A DNA stretch of 64,000 nt from Cyathus striatus (lineage: Eukaryota; Basidiomycota; Agaricomycetes; Agaricales; Nidulariaceae). A model generated the notes under the pieces. The model saw nothing but the letters and a program-made list of their open reading frames with translations. It did no database searches and was not told the DNA's origin. The stretch is taken from NCBI GenBank assembly GCA_025738555.1, contig JAOVFP010000016.1, positions 1,860,001 through 1,924,000 of the forward strand. The letters are read 5' to 3'. Position numbers and translations under genes: made by a program. How positions within the stretch are numbered: the first letter of the stretch is position 1; each line of letters opens with the position of its first letter. Below are positions 35,276 to 45,734 of the stretch, one piece after another.

Positions 35276-35340
35276 TTATCAATGGTCTGAGTACCACATA
35301 CTTATCAGACCACCGGTTCGACACCCGCACTGGGTAGTTG
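35276..35340 (+). repeat. tRNA-like sequence, probably pseudogene or SINE head
   Basis: GGTTCGACACC at 35322-35332 fits the Pol III box B consensus exactly, and TGGTCTGAGTACC about 35 bases earlier resembles box A. GGTCTGA pairs with TCAGACC. No 5' sequence pairs with ACTGGGT to make an acceptor stem, so this is not an intact tRNA. The rest of 34758-35761 shows no gene. Confidence 0.4.
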
Positions 35341-35761
35341 GACTAGACTCGGTCAGCATTTGGTCGGTGCATATATAACCTGAATCCAGACATTTCCAAC
35401 TGCATCGACCAAAATATTCCTACTTTGCCTTCAATAGAAGCCCTGCTTACTTTAAATAATAACTACTAATTTATATGCTATACTATAGCCCTACTGCTCG
35501 CAAAAATCCTTATACTTATGTACAAGTTAAGAACATAGTTACCTCTAGCATCTCAATGTCAGTCTCAGTTTCGCTGTCAGGCCATGCAGGTAACATTGGT
35601 TATTAAACATACACGTAAGTATAGATAGAAATAGGTACAAGGAAAATTTACAAGAATATAATAAAACCACAGTACATTTAGTACACATGACGTGGTTCTT
35701 CGGGTACAAATAATCCACTAGTCGCCACTAGTTCATGATTTTGACCCTTAGGAGGGCATCC

Positions 35762-36260
35762 TCATGGAGTAGGTCCCGGCGGATATGGACTTGGCCACGA
35801 TGTATGTCCGGTGCCCTGATGAGGTATATGTCCTGGCTGATAGCCGAAAGTATTTGCATAGGTAGCAGTTGATTGACCGGGGAATAGCTGAGGAGGCATA
35901 AATCCTGGAGCATAAGAGGTACTTGTAGTTTGACGTGCTTCCATCTATGAGAATAATTTATAGGTTAGCGTTAACGATTTACACTAGTGACTTATTAATA
36001 AATGGAATACGTACAATCTTTTCTTCAATGTACGCACATGCGTGGTTACCTATATATTCAATTGCGTCATTTCTTGTAAAATCGGCTGGAGAGCAAGCTG
36101 CTATAGTTGTATCAACTGCCTCGACTAAATACCTCTGATAAAATGAGCTAAGCATTATCCCATAACCTTGGGTACTATTATGGGTATTTGCAGCTTGTAG
36201 GTATGAATTCATACAATATCGATAAACGCCATTCTTTAGGTTCGCAGGAGACCGAGACAT
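35762..36260 (-). CDS. Array gene 4: small two-exon protein with Pro/Gly/Tyr tail
   Basis: Model complement(join(35762..35944,36015..36260)), 142 residues, one 70-base phase-0 intron. No known family. The start MSRSPANLKNGVYRYCMNSY was chosen over an ATG 20 codons upstream because it matches MSRNP of array gene 1 and fits the TATA spacing. Exon 1 is helical (VEAVDTTIAAC, YIGNHACAYIEEKI). Exon 2 is a short low-complexity tail with TSYAPGFMPPQLFPGQ and GHIPHQGTGHTSWPSPYPPG, resembling the tail of array gene 1. Confidence 0.55.
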
Positions 36261-36332
36261 TGCAATGGTTGCTGTAGTGATAACGGGATGAAAGGTATGA
36301 AATTGGGGGTTCGATCTCATACTTTCTTTCGC

Positions 36333-36338
36333 TTTTAT
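36333..36338 (-). promoter_or_regulatory. TATA-like box of array gene 4
   Basis: CATAAA (in CCATAAAAGCG) on the minus strand, 73 bases upstream of the ATG at 36260. It is a one-base variant of the TATAAA seen at the other four genes. Confidence 0.4.
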
Positions 36339-36598
36339 GGTCCTGGTTATACATAAGTTAGAGGGTTATACATTTGATAAAACATGCGCGCACCGCCTTT
36401 TACAGAATCCTCTGGCTAACAGACCCGATAAGCGACGGTGGAAATACATATGCTACTTATTTCTGTGGGAACCTCAGCTGGCATTCCTGCCGTATGAAAT
36501 GTCTATCATCGGACACGTTGGCTCATATGATTCGAAAGGATATAAGCCTGAGCAGCAGGATATGCAGAGTTCCTAAATGCAGTCTGAAACCACAGCAT

Positions 36599-37311
36599 CT
36601 ACAATTTTCTCGTGAATAAGAATAGCGCCATCAAGTAGAACGGCGTATGGTGTACTTGCATCAAGTCAACATTTATACGGGCAGTGAATAAGGATTTAGC
36701 CTGGCGTTGTTCGCGAAAGTAGTTCCAGCTAGTGTATACCTGAATCTGTACATATCCCTTATTAAAATCAGCAATTTTTTCGACTCTGAAGCTGGATGGT
36801 ACCTTTAGATTGAAAGGATCAACTGGAGAAGATACATGCGATGGACACGTGGAAATCGATGGGTAATAGGGATTGCTCCCGCAGAATTTCCGACACCAGC
36901 CGACACCGCGCAAACACCACCGCCCTATAATTTTTTCGCTGATTGCACAGCAACTGGTCGCTCAACAAAAGTCCCTAAGTTTGGTATATGTGGGTCTTGC
37001 GCTATAGAATGATAATCGAACAAGCATACAAGTTTTGATCAAATCTACTTACCTTTGACGAGGTGTAGGCGCCGAGGAACATGAGTGAAAGGGCTTGAAA
37101 CCACGAGGAGTAAAGATCTTAAAACTAGATATTGGAATATCCGATCTTCTGGGTAGGTTAAAATGTTAAAAGGGACGCTACTGGAAGAGACAGGCTCGGA
37201 AAACTTTTGTTCTTTCATATGGGTAGAGTTAATGCCTGAAATTGATGCCGAAGAGGATATCGTCGGTTTCCGAACACATAAAATCTTGATATGCCTCTCA
37301 ACTCGTGTCAC
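36599..37311 (-). CDS. Possible hypothetical gene or decayed array member
   Basis: Two open stretches on the minus strand. The first (37045-37311) ends at a good donor (AAAGGTAAGTAG) and reads VPFNILTYPEDRIFQYL. The second (36599-36913) reads KVPSSFRVEKIADFN, KGYVQIQVYTSWNYFREQ. A TATA-like TTATAAA lies at about 37371-37378. No ATG-initiated model joins them cleanly, and the first open stretch begins with GTG. I cannot assign a family; it occupies the position an extra array member would have. Confidence 0.25.
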
Positions 37312-38573
37312 GAAAACTAACTTTTAATTGCAAGGCATTGAAGCGCATTATAACTCCTTAATGTGTGGCCTACTTTATAAGGCATATAATCGAGGACGAA
37401 AGCCTTCACGGCATTACAAAACTTGGCTGGAAGTGTTACAATATACCCCGAGGTTCACGTGTACTATTAAGATGAAGTAGATAACCATGCAATTGATTGT
37501 AAGCTGACATCCCATTTTGGTATATAAAAAAATGATGATATTTTTGCCTAATTGAGTACGCAAAGAATAGCTATGTTTATCAACTACAACTCCAGAAAAG
37601 TAAAGCAATATTTCCATTCTAGTACACATGCTTTGTATGTTGTCTACCCATGAGTAATACTACATACCGTGTCACATAGACATCACTAGTCAGCTACCCA
37701 CTGTTAACATAACATAGATAAGATAACATCATTTACCTGTAGTTTACTTACCTCTGGGGTTATCCACTTACAACTTAGGGCTACTTAGTGCTTAAGTTAT
37801 GCAATACCCAGCAAGAATGTCGTCCTTTTATGCATTTTGAACAGGTGGTTAGTCAGCATCCACCGGATCTTGTTCCGTAGTCTGGACAAAGACACTTGCA
37901 AGACCCGGACCGGAGCGCAGCCTCTTCGAGAAAGGTCTGGATTCTTTACACTCTTAGCCTATAGGTCTTTCTCCTTCAAGTCATGTCACAAATCTTGAAG
38001 TGATGATCTCGATACTTCTCACATTTATTTTAATTCATCTCGTGTGACCCATTCCATGAGTCACTAGTCACTGGTGACTGGTGACCTGACATATAACAAA
38101 TATGATGAGGGTTAATATGTGATACATATTATTACTGTACACTATAATCTAGACATAATCTTAAGAATACATTATGATTGGTTGTATCAAGTCACAGGAT
38201 TAGGACGATGAGACATGCTTTACAGTGCCATATAGTAGCATTTCAATACCTGAGCAGACACTTTTCAAGCGTTTTGCAATGATGTTTAAGGCTAAATATA
38301 TTGCAATGTGGTTTCGACTTTCGTGACACGTGTCTCAGGAAGAAACACATTCCTGGGTTTCTGTGTTAATAATAAAAATAAAGAGCTATATTGTTTAACG
38401 AAAATATACAATGGAACTGTAAATTGGACACAGGCGTTGACAAAATATACTAAGAAGGCATCAGTACTATGATAATACTAGTAATGAAATAACGATAAAG
38501 ATAAGTTCCTAATACACCCTTATTAAACAAGCAATACCATTAACAGGATTTCGAGAGAAACACAGCTGTATAG
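37312..38573. other. Spacer in the array, no gene seen
   Basis: AT-rich. Around 38060-38100 there is a cluster of GTCAC/GTGAC words (AGTCACTAGTCACTGGTGACT), a small imperfect palindrome. No supported ORF. Confidence 0.4.
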
Positions 38574-39372
38574 CTATATAGCTGCTGTTGATTTGGATAC
38601 TAGCTGTTGAACATCATTCCTAGAAGCTTTCCGGTAAGGATGATGTCGACTTGTATGCGCTGCTTGCGAAGGAAATCGGCCTGGAACATAATCCTCAGGG
38701 TGGGTATTAGGAGTCAATACAGTGCGACATGAGCCTTGACGTTCTGTACGATGTGTAGACTGATAGTTCAGTGTGGCCGGTGGCGGTACATATTGGAATT
38801 GATTAAGCGGCTCTAAGGGGATAACCACATTTCGAGGAGAGTTTCCGCACTGGTGGGAATCACCGCACTCTCCCTCATTCTGAACACGAGCGAAACTCGA
38901 ACTCCTCTTTGGTTGAATTTGTCCAGCAGTGGGTATAACGTATTCATAATTTGGTCCAGCGGTGGTTTCGTTGGCGAGTCGTTTGGAAATAGAGTTTTCC
39001 AGATAGTAATCAATAGATGGTTTTCCGCGCTCCTGTCTTGATTCAGTAGTACCTTCGGGCTTGATTACGGTAAGTATTGCAGTCTTTACCTAAAGAGAAG
39101 ATAAGACGCACTAGATTGTCCACCAAGATCATCGATATGGTTAATGCCACGGCAGAAACTTTGTGATTGTAATCTCCTGCAGCTTGAAGGGACTCAGGGC
39201 TGATATGCATAGTATTCTGTATCTTGTAGTACCCCTCGTCGAATCTGGCTAAAACTTGACGCTGTTGAGCGATCGGAAATCGCTGTATCACCTCGTCAAA
39301 GAACAAGTCGTGACAACGCTCCCTAACGTGCTGGCTGACACCCAGAATGGGCCAAGATTTGGGATGGGACAT
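38574..39372 (-). CDS. Array gene 5: small two-exon protein, closest to array gene 2
   Basis: Model complement(join(38574..39059,39112..39372)), 248 residues, one 52-base phase-0 intron. No known family. Exon 1 reads MSHPKSWPILGVSQHVRERC, LFFDEVIQRFP, VLARFDEGYYKIQ, MHISPESLQAAG and VALTISMILVDNL, aligning with array gene 2. Exon 2 is longer than in the other members, polar, and includes NQFQYVPPPATLNYQ shared with gene 2, then a basic segment HTSRHHPYRKASRND. No signal peptide, membrane helix or recognisable catalytic motif. Confidence 0.65.
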
Positions 39373-39438
39373 CTTCAGTTCAAGAGACGTTAAGAGACGG
39401 TGAGGTCGAAGTGTGGTCGGAAACGAAGTGACAAAGGC

Positions 39439-39444
39439 TTTATA
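39439..39444 (-). promoter_or_regulatory. TATA box of array gene 5
   Basis: TATAAA (in CTCTATAAAGCC) on the minus strand, 67 bases upstream of the ATG at 39372. Confidence 0.5.
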
Positions 39445-40040
39445 GAGGTGGTGGTAAATGGTAACAGCAACTGATCAAGTATTGTCTCTTATATAGATTT
39501 GGATGTTTCGGAACAGCACTCTCCGTTGCTGTGCAATCAATGTACAACCCACAATGAACCCACAATGACATACACACTTACCTTCTTTAGTATTCTGCAT
39601 AAAATCGCACATGGCAACTAATTGACTCTTAAACATTAAATCAAAGGGACGGTAGGTCGGGCATTGCTCAATGAACGATTGAACTTACAAAGGAAAGTCA
39701 GAAATGTTATTTGAATACAGGGTCCTTATTGAACGGCTCGTTTTCATACTACTTATTCCTGAAAATGGTAGTGAAACATGATATCATTGCCATAGAACCT
39801 ACTGGTCGCTGTTTTATATCAATAGACCGACTTCGCGATCTATCACAATCAATGGCGATGGTGACTTGTCCCGACTGGTGCATGATTGAAATTGAATGAA
39901 TGCATTCTCGGCTTATCGGCTGTCATCATGTATTACATAATGTAGCACATAGCCGTTTTCACGCTCCCATTGGTCCTTCAGAATCAAAGGCCCGGGGGTC
40001 TCCACCACAATGTTTTCACAATGCATAATGCTTCCGATTA
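39445..40040. other. Intergenic, no gene seen
   Basis: AT-rich sequence upstream of array gene 5. The ORF at 39711-39899 is short and unsupported. Confidence 0.4.
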
Positions 40041-40120
40041 CCCTTTCATTGACTTCACTCTCAGGATTCCGGAATGTGATACATCTCACACACTTAGACT
40101 AGGCTAAGAGGTGCTAACAA
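40041..40120 (-). repeat. Decayed tRNA-like element, copy a (shortened)
   Basis: The minus strand reads TTAGCACCTCTTAGCCTAGT, similar to the 5' part of the intact tRNA-Thr genes (GCCTCTTTAGCTTAGTGG), then CACATTCCGGAAT where a T arm would be. The centre is missing compared with copies b-e. Confidence 0.35.
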
Positions 40121-40361
40121 AATCTACTTACATAAGTAACATCTCATTTAAATCTAAATGGCCTTACGTGAATCGGATAAAAAGGCTTGGAACCTGTAAT
40201 TACCTCCAGCCTAGAATGGATGCCAATAGCTTAATTTACTTTCAAGAACATTCCAATGCCAGTCATGTCTACGCCTTGTCTTGATCGGACACATTGCATT
40301 TGCACACTCAACAAATGTACATGTACATATATGAATCAAATAATAAAGATACCACGGGAAA

Positions 40362-40445
40362 TTACCTCCAGTCCAAATTAAACACTGAGCCACATCTCAC
40401 CCTTGCAACGTATGCAAGTATGATCACCACCAGATTAGGAGGCCT
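40362..40445 (-). repeat. Decayed tRNA-like element, copy b
   Basis: The minus strand reads GGCCTCCTAATCTGGTGGTG, followed by ACTTGCATACGTTGCAAGG and GTTTAATTTGGACTGG. The order of D-arm-like, TTGCA..TGCAA-like and T-arm-like parts matches tRNA-Thr, but base pairing is lost. Confidence 0.4.
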
Positions 40446-40555
40446 TATTATATGCAAAATAACATCTCCTTTAAACATTGAAATATCTTTACTTACATGA
40501 ATTAAAAAAATCTATTTACAACTATTCACGAATGCCACAATATCCTAAGTTATCT

Positions 40556-40640
40556 CCGACAGCCCGAATTGAGCATGTTACACTTTACACTCTCAATAAA
40601 TGTGAGCGTAATTACCAGAAGACTAAGGGGCGCTAACAAT
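40556..40640 (-). repeat. Decayed tRNA-like element, copy c
   Basis: The minus strand reads GTTAGCGCCCCTTAGTCTTC, TGGTAATTACGCTCAC and GCTCAATTCGGGCTG, a tRNA-like order with a CAATTCGGGC T-arm relic. Confidence 0.4.
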
Positions 40641-42744
40641 CTCTCACTATGGAATTCATTTAGCTTTTAAGAGCTATAAATGAATCAAATCCAATAAAAA
40701 ATTGGCGCCTTCTATCGCCAGAGGAATACCTCAGCCAAACCCTAAAAATCGAGAACAGCATATTTGTCCTGACTTGGACATATCACGCCATATCAGGCTG
40801 TCAGCGTTTCGGGGGGGTTATATCATCTTTCAATAATCTACCTATCCGCTCAATCACTTCTATATGAATTATACATCTAATCTGAATGAACCGAGTGACA
40901 AAATATGATCCATGAAATAAGACATGGTATGACTGACTAGAATGATTAATGCAGATTACGCTGATATGCAAGTAAAAATTACACTATCCGCTATATATAT
41001 CCTACCTATCTAATTGTACAAATTTAAGTGATCATAGTGGAATAGGACTAAATGATCAACATATGATTGATAAGTACTTATACATCTTTTCGGTGTTATG
41101 GAACTCGATACAACATGATGTGACCTTAGTATTATATATTGTAGGCATTGTTGCCAGCTGATACGACCCAAAAGATGCCAGAAAAAAAAACTGTGTTCAC
41201 AGTGCATATATATACAAACATTAAGAATGTGTTTCTACACTACGAAGATGCTCCTCCAGCTTCAGGTCTAGGTCTCGCATGTGCACCGCCGCGTGTTTCA
41301 ACACGCCCGGTTATCGTATCGCTCTTCAGTGAGAATATAATGTCACTGGCACCACCGGACATCACGCACCTTTTCTTTGGAGGACTATCGGAGTCTCAGT
41401 AAGATCAACTATTCTGCGTCATGAACACGATCAGCAAGAGTACCAAAGCTAAAACTGTAAAATTAAACTTACTACGCTGCGGGATGCTATCAGTGTGGGC
41501 TTCACCAACATGCCAACTTGAAGTTAGCAACATTCTTGTCCCTAATCCCTGAGGCTCACCGTCGATGTTAATCACGCGCAATCCGCAATCGATCAGAGCC
41601 TATAAGGCCGAGCAAACGCAGCGGTAGTCTGATCAAACGGAGGATAAAGGCTTTCATGAATATGAATGAAGGGGACGTACCAAAGGTCATTCTCATCGGC
41701 AGAGGGGGAACACGACGACCGAGAACACTTAAGGGCATTGCAAAGCACTTGGTTAGGTTTACCTCAGCTCTTTAAATGCAAACGAGGATGATGTGCAGGT
41801 GGAGGCAACTGGAGCATTAGTTTATATAAAATTACGAATTCACTGCGTTCAAGTGGAGTTCATGGAATGGGTTGGGAATGGAAGCAAATTTCTTATGGAA
41901 TGGCTGTCACCGACGCTGGCAGCCTGGCTCGTCGTTTACATAATTGTGTAAACATGTGACTCCGCGGCAGCTAGACTTCATGAAATTCAATCCAAAATTT
42001 GACGCTGTCATCCTCTGGCTCCATTAGACATTAACGTTTTAACGCTTACGATTAGTGGGGGAAGAAGGAACTTTGAAGGTGTAATACCGCAGTTGTCATG
42101 TACAAGTCTCGAATTCAAGGCTGCTGCAGGAGAGCTTTACTACTACAATGTGGATATAATTGATGAACTTGAAAATATTCCATTCTTATATATGAATTAG
42201 CCATAATAATAATACATGTTATTTCTACTCAATGATTTTGTCTCAGCAACACAGCAAGCAGTGATCGAATCAGATTTTCTATATTACGCATGATATACTT
42301 GCCAGCAAAACATAATTAGGCATGATAATGTCTGACAAGCCCTCCCAGTAGTAGTATACCAACAGTGAACTTATGAGACAAAGCCTGATATGCCAACTTG
42401 GTGTTACATATAATTATTATTGTTTATAATAATGTGGGATATGATTTCCCAGTAATGGCATAGCAGATATAATTTGAAGTGATAGAGCCTGATATGGTTT
42501 ACTAGTGCAAAGTGTCAGCACCTATCTTAGTTGATATCATCTGATAATTACACTGGTGGTTAACGTACCAAGTGTGATTTTAGCTGATATGATTACTAGG
42601 TGGAGCAGACAAGAACTGATTATCATTACCAAGAGTTATACGGCCTTATGAGCTAACTGATATGGCTGACCGCTAACACTGATCAGGAAATGTAAGGCCA
42701 TCAGAAGCGTAAGGCTCTGATATGTTGTTTGCTATTTTTCCGAC
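40641..42744. other. AT-rich spacer, no gene supported
   Basis: No ORF with coding character (41148-41402 was considered). From about 42350 to 42730 the word CTGATATG or close variants recurs at irregular spacing, suggesting a further decayed repeat. Confidence 0.4.
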
Positions 42745-42831
42745 ATAGCAGTCTAGATTGAATACGTTACATCCTACTTGCAATTAGTGAGCATGCAACT
42801 ACCACCAGACTAGGAGGCACTAACAGCCTCT
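42745..42831 (-). repeat. Decayed tRNA-like element, copy d (best preserved)
   Basis: The minus strand reads GTGCCTCCTAGTCTGGTGGT, AGTTGCATGCTCACTAATTG and GTATTCAATCTAGACTG. It shares GCCTC, the TGGTAG D loop, the TTGCA..TGCAA spacing and TTCAATC with the intact tRNA-Thr(UGU) genes at 57-60 kb. Confidence 0.45.
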
Positions 42832-43090
42832 TGTTAATATATTCATTTATATTTCAAAACTTCACAGCAGTTTACACGGATTGAATCAAATAAAAAGTAG
42901 CCTCGTAATAATGTCTGTTATGCCTCAATCTGGATTGTACAGTTCAGACTTACATGCAACAAGTGTGAGCATGAATACGACCATACTAATCAGAGACATG
43001 AATTACCATTCATTATCATCTATCTTTGAAGAGTTTTTAATACAGGAATCAAAATTAAAAATGAGAATGCCCTACTCTACTATTATACCC

Positions 43091-43168
43091 ACAGCCCGAA
43101 TCAAACACATTACATTCCACCCCATGAACAAATGCAAGCGCAACAACTACCAGACTAAGCGGGCTTCA
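43091..43168 (-). repeat. Decayed tRNA-like element, copy e
   Basis: The minus strand reads GCCCGCTTAGTCTGGTAGTT, GTTGCGCTTGCATTTG and GTGTTTGATTCGGGCTG. The GCCCG/CGGGC ends could still pair as an acceptor-like stem. Confidence 0.45.
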
Positions 43169-43575
43169 CCAGCTTTCCGATACACATGATCAAATAGACC
43201 TCGCATTCGTCATCTTCATAAACCACGAAAAGAGAATCTAAAAACCCGAATTCATTCATCTTAACGTACAGTAGTAGTAATATAAAACACGAATGCAAGT
43301 GACGTCTAAGAGGGGGGGAGAAAGAGTGTGTGCTAGTGTGTGCACGGGATAAGGACTGATGAGTCGATTTGAAATCGAAAGGAGGGAGGTGTATATGCGA
43401 AAGAAGTGGGAGGCGGGCAAGTAATAAAAGGAGAATGTATAGGCGTCGGTGGCGAAGACGACGGGGGAGCGAGCGTGTGGGCGTGTGTTCCAAGACGAGG
43501 GCAGCATTCCAAGGAGCGAAAAGAATTCCATAAGACGGGGAGTGGTATCAAAACGGGTATCCATCCTCCTCCAAA

Positions 43576-44740
43576 TCACGTACTAGCCTTCTTCCCAGGG
43601 ACAAAACACCAAGAAAGCGTAATCAACACTCTAAATCCAACCGCCACACCCAACGTTCCGCCCACGCCCAATTTCTGAAGAATAGCGCGTCCGACGAATG
43701 CGCCGAGGAAGAGGGAGACGGCTGCGATGAGTCTGTGGTCTCGTGTCATTACGCGTTCGCGGAGGCGGAAGAGGCGTGGGTCCGACATTAGTTCGACCCA
43801 GACTGTTGTTAAGACGACTGTGGAGGGTGGGGGTTAGTAAATGGAGGATAGGAGGGAGAAGATGAGAAAGAGGGGTACGATGCGGGAGGGTGTATGAAAG
43901 GGAAGGAAGGGAAAGAGAGACGAAAAAATGCATGTTGAAGGAAACAAGCAAGAGAAAGGGAAGAGAAACATACTAGTAGTTCCAAACTGCGTATTCAACC
44001 TCTTCCCCAAAATCCCCTGCACACCCAAACTAGCAGAAATAAACGCCAACCCAACGAAACTCAACGCATTAGTCCACGCCGGATCGTCTCGTGCGCCACT
44101 TATTGCCGCTTCTCCGCTCTTCCACAGTGCGATAGCACCAGCCATCGTGAGCACAGTTTGAATGAATGTACCAGCGATGAGCCAGAGGCGTTTATGTGGG
44201 CCTACGCGGTCTCCTATGCGCCCGACGAAGGCACCGAGGTTGAAGGCGATAAGGGAGCATAGGGCTTGTTGATCTGCTCTGTGGAAGGTTTGGTCGCGGA
44301 ATCCAGGGGCGCCTTCAAAGAGACGGGCGAGGGCCAGTGCGAGCTGCGTCGTTGTCAGTCTGCAGTTCGAACGGCGTTGCGGAGAAGGCACACCTGGGCG
44401 AAGTTACCAGTTTGAAAACCGCACCATACGAAGATAGCTGAGAACGAAACGACATCTCTGTGTGATGTGTGAAGAAGATAAGTTGAGCCACTGAAAACCC
44501 CGAAGATAAGGAAGGAGATAGAACGTACATGTATCCAGTCATAAAGCAATATGCAGCCAATGGGGCCGTCGTCTCCTTCGGATCCACGTCCTGCGTCAAG
44601 TACGTCCACAACGAGACCGAGTGATTCCGCCCTCTCCCTGCTTCTGGGTCTTTCGAACCGGACTTGGTGCTGCTATCGCCCGCAACGGTAGCAGTAGGTG
44701 ACTCCTCCATAGTGGCAGTAGTACGTCTCGAATCCGCCAT
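43576..44740 (-). CDS. DUF1275 (YoaK-type) integral membrane protein
   Basis: Model complement(join(43576..43817,43974..44343,44394..44457,44529..44740)), 295 residues; all introns keep frame. The N-terminal ~50 residues are Thr/Ser-rich and cytosolic. Then come family-typical stretches: APLAAYCFMTGYIDVVSFSA, IFVWCGFQTGNFAQLALALA, LIAFNLGAFVGRIGDRVG, RLWLIAGTFIQTVLTMAGAI, FVGLAFISASLGVQGILGKR and VVLTTVWVELMSDPRLF. About six to seven membrane helices are expected. The family is widespread in bacteria and fungi and has no established transport substrate. The small exon 2 splits the conserved GYIDVVSF...GNFAQ motif, a common cause of mis-annotation. Confidence 0.87.
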
Positions 44741-45734
44741 CCTATCTTATCTTCTTCAGCAAGTGACAAAGAATACAAACAAGAAGGGAAAGAGAAAGAG
44801 AAAAGGAGGGATATCGGAATGGACAAGGATGGCAGGGTTTTTAGTGGTGGTGATGCAAGAACCGTGGGCTTGGCAAATTGGGGTTAAGACACGGCTTCCC
44901 GCGCGGCATGTTGCACTGAGACTTTCCCCCGCTCGGCTTAATCCTCTCTTCTCGACCGACAGAATGCATTTTGGCATGAATACCCTTGTTTCCTCTCTAT
45001 CTCCGCACCGATTAGCATATTTAACACATTGGGGACTTGGCTAGTGGCGAGAGAGGGTGGGATGGTCATGGCTACCGATGGGTGCTTGGGTAGGCTGCCA
45101 GAGCAAGTGGTACGATACTTCGCTGCTCGCTACTGTAAGTATGCGAATGATTTCCCAAAAATACAACCCTGGCATTTGAAAGTTATGTTTATACCCGGCA
45201 TGGAATTCCGCTTTCCGTGCTACATTCAACACCCTTCACTTTTCTAGCCCAGGTGTCAAGATTACTTCCACCAAGCTAGTTCCTTAACCAGAACCCATGG
45301 CCAGACCGCTCAAACAACGCTCCCACCGAAAAAACGTGCCCGCACCACACTTGGCTCGCCCCTCGAATATCTCTACATCGCATCCAAGCATCTCAGTACT
45401 GTCGTATTTTACGTCGCAGTAAAGACAAAGCGTTTTCCAAGAAAACCTCAGCATACCATACGGTAACACATCTACGTCAGATGGCATCACGGAACCATTC
45501 ACTTACGCCATCTGGCAACATCTGGCGTTATTTTTTGGCTTCCACTCCGAACGGAATGGAATTGAATTCGAGTCCTGTCACAGCCACCCTTCTTGGCTTT
45601 CGTAAGTGTCCATTTCATTTCCGACTTCGATGAATCGATGATGGCTATCAGTCTCAGGGAGGGTTCGAGTCCGTCCCATTATCGGGCCTGAAATTCAATG
45701 GGTAGTAAACTGTAGTAATCGAATGTTAACTTTG
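44741..45734. other. Intergenic, promoter side of the DUF1275 gene
   Basis: No other gene seen. ORFs at 45029-45247 and 45284-45502 are unsupported. Confidence 0.4.

Noticed and set aside
35276..35340. Functional tRNA
   Set aside because: Box B is perfect but no acceptor stem pairs, so it is listed only as a tRNA-like repeat.
41148..41402. 84-codon plus-strand ORF
   Set aside because: No recognisable motif, no splice partner, and surrounded by decayed repeats.
43155..43579. Minus-strand ORFs at the 3' end of the DUF1275 gene
   Set aside because: Out of frame with the gene; they arise from purine-rich UTR sequence.
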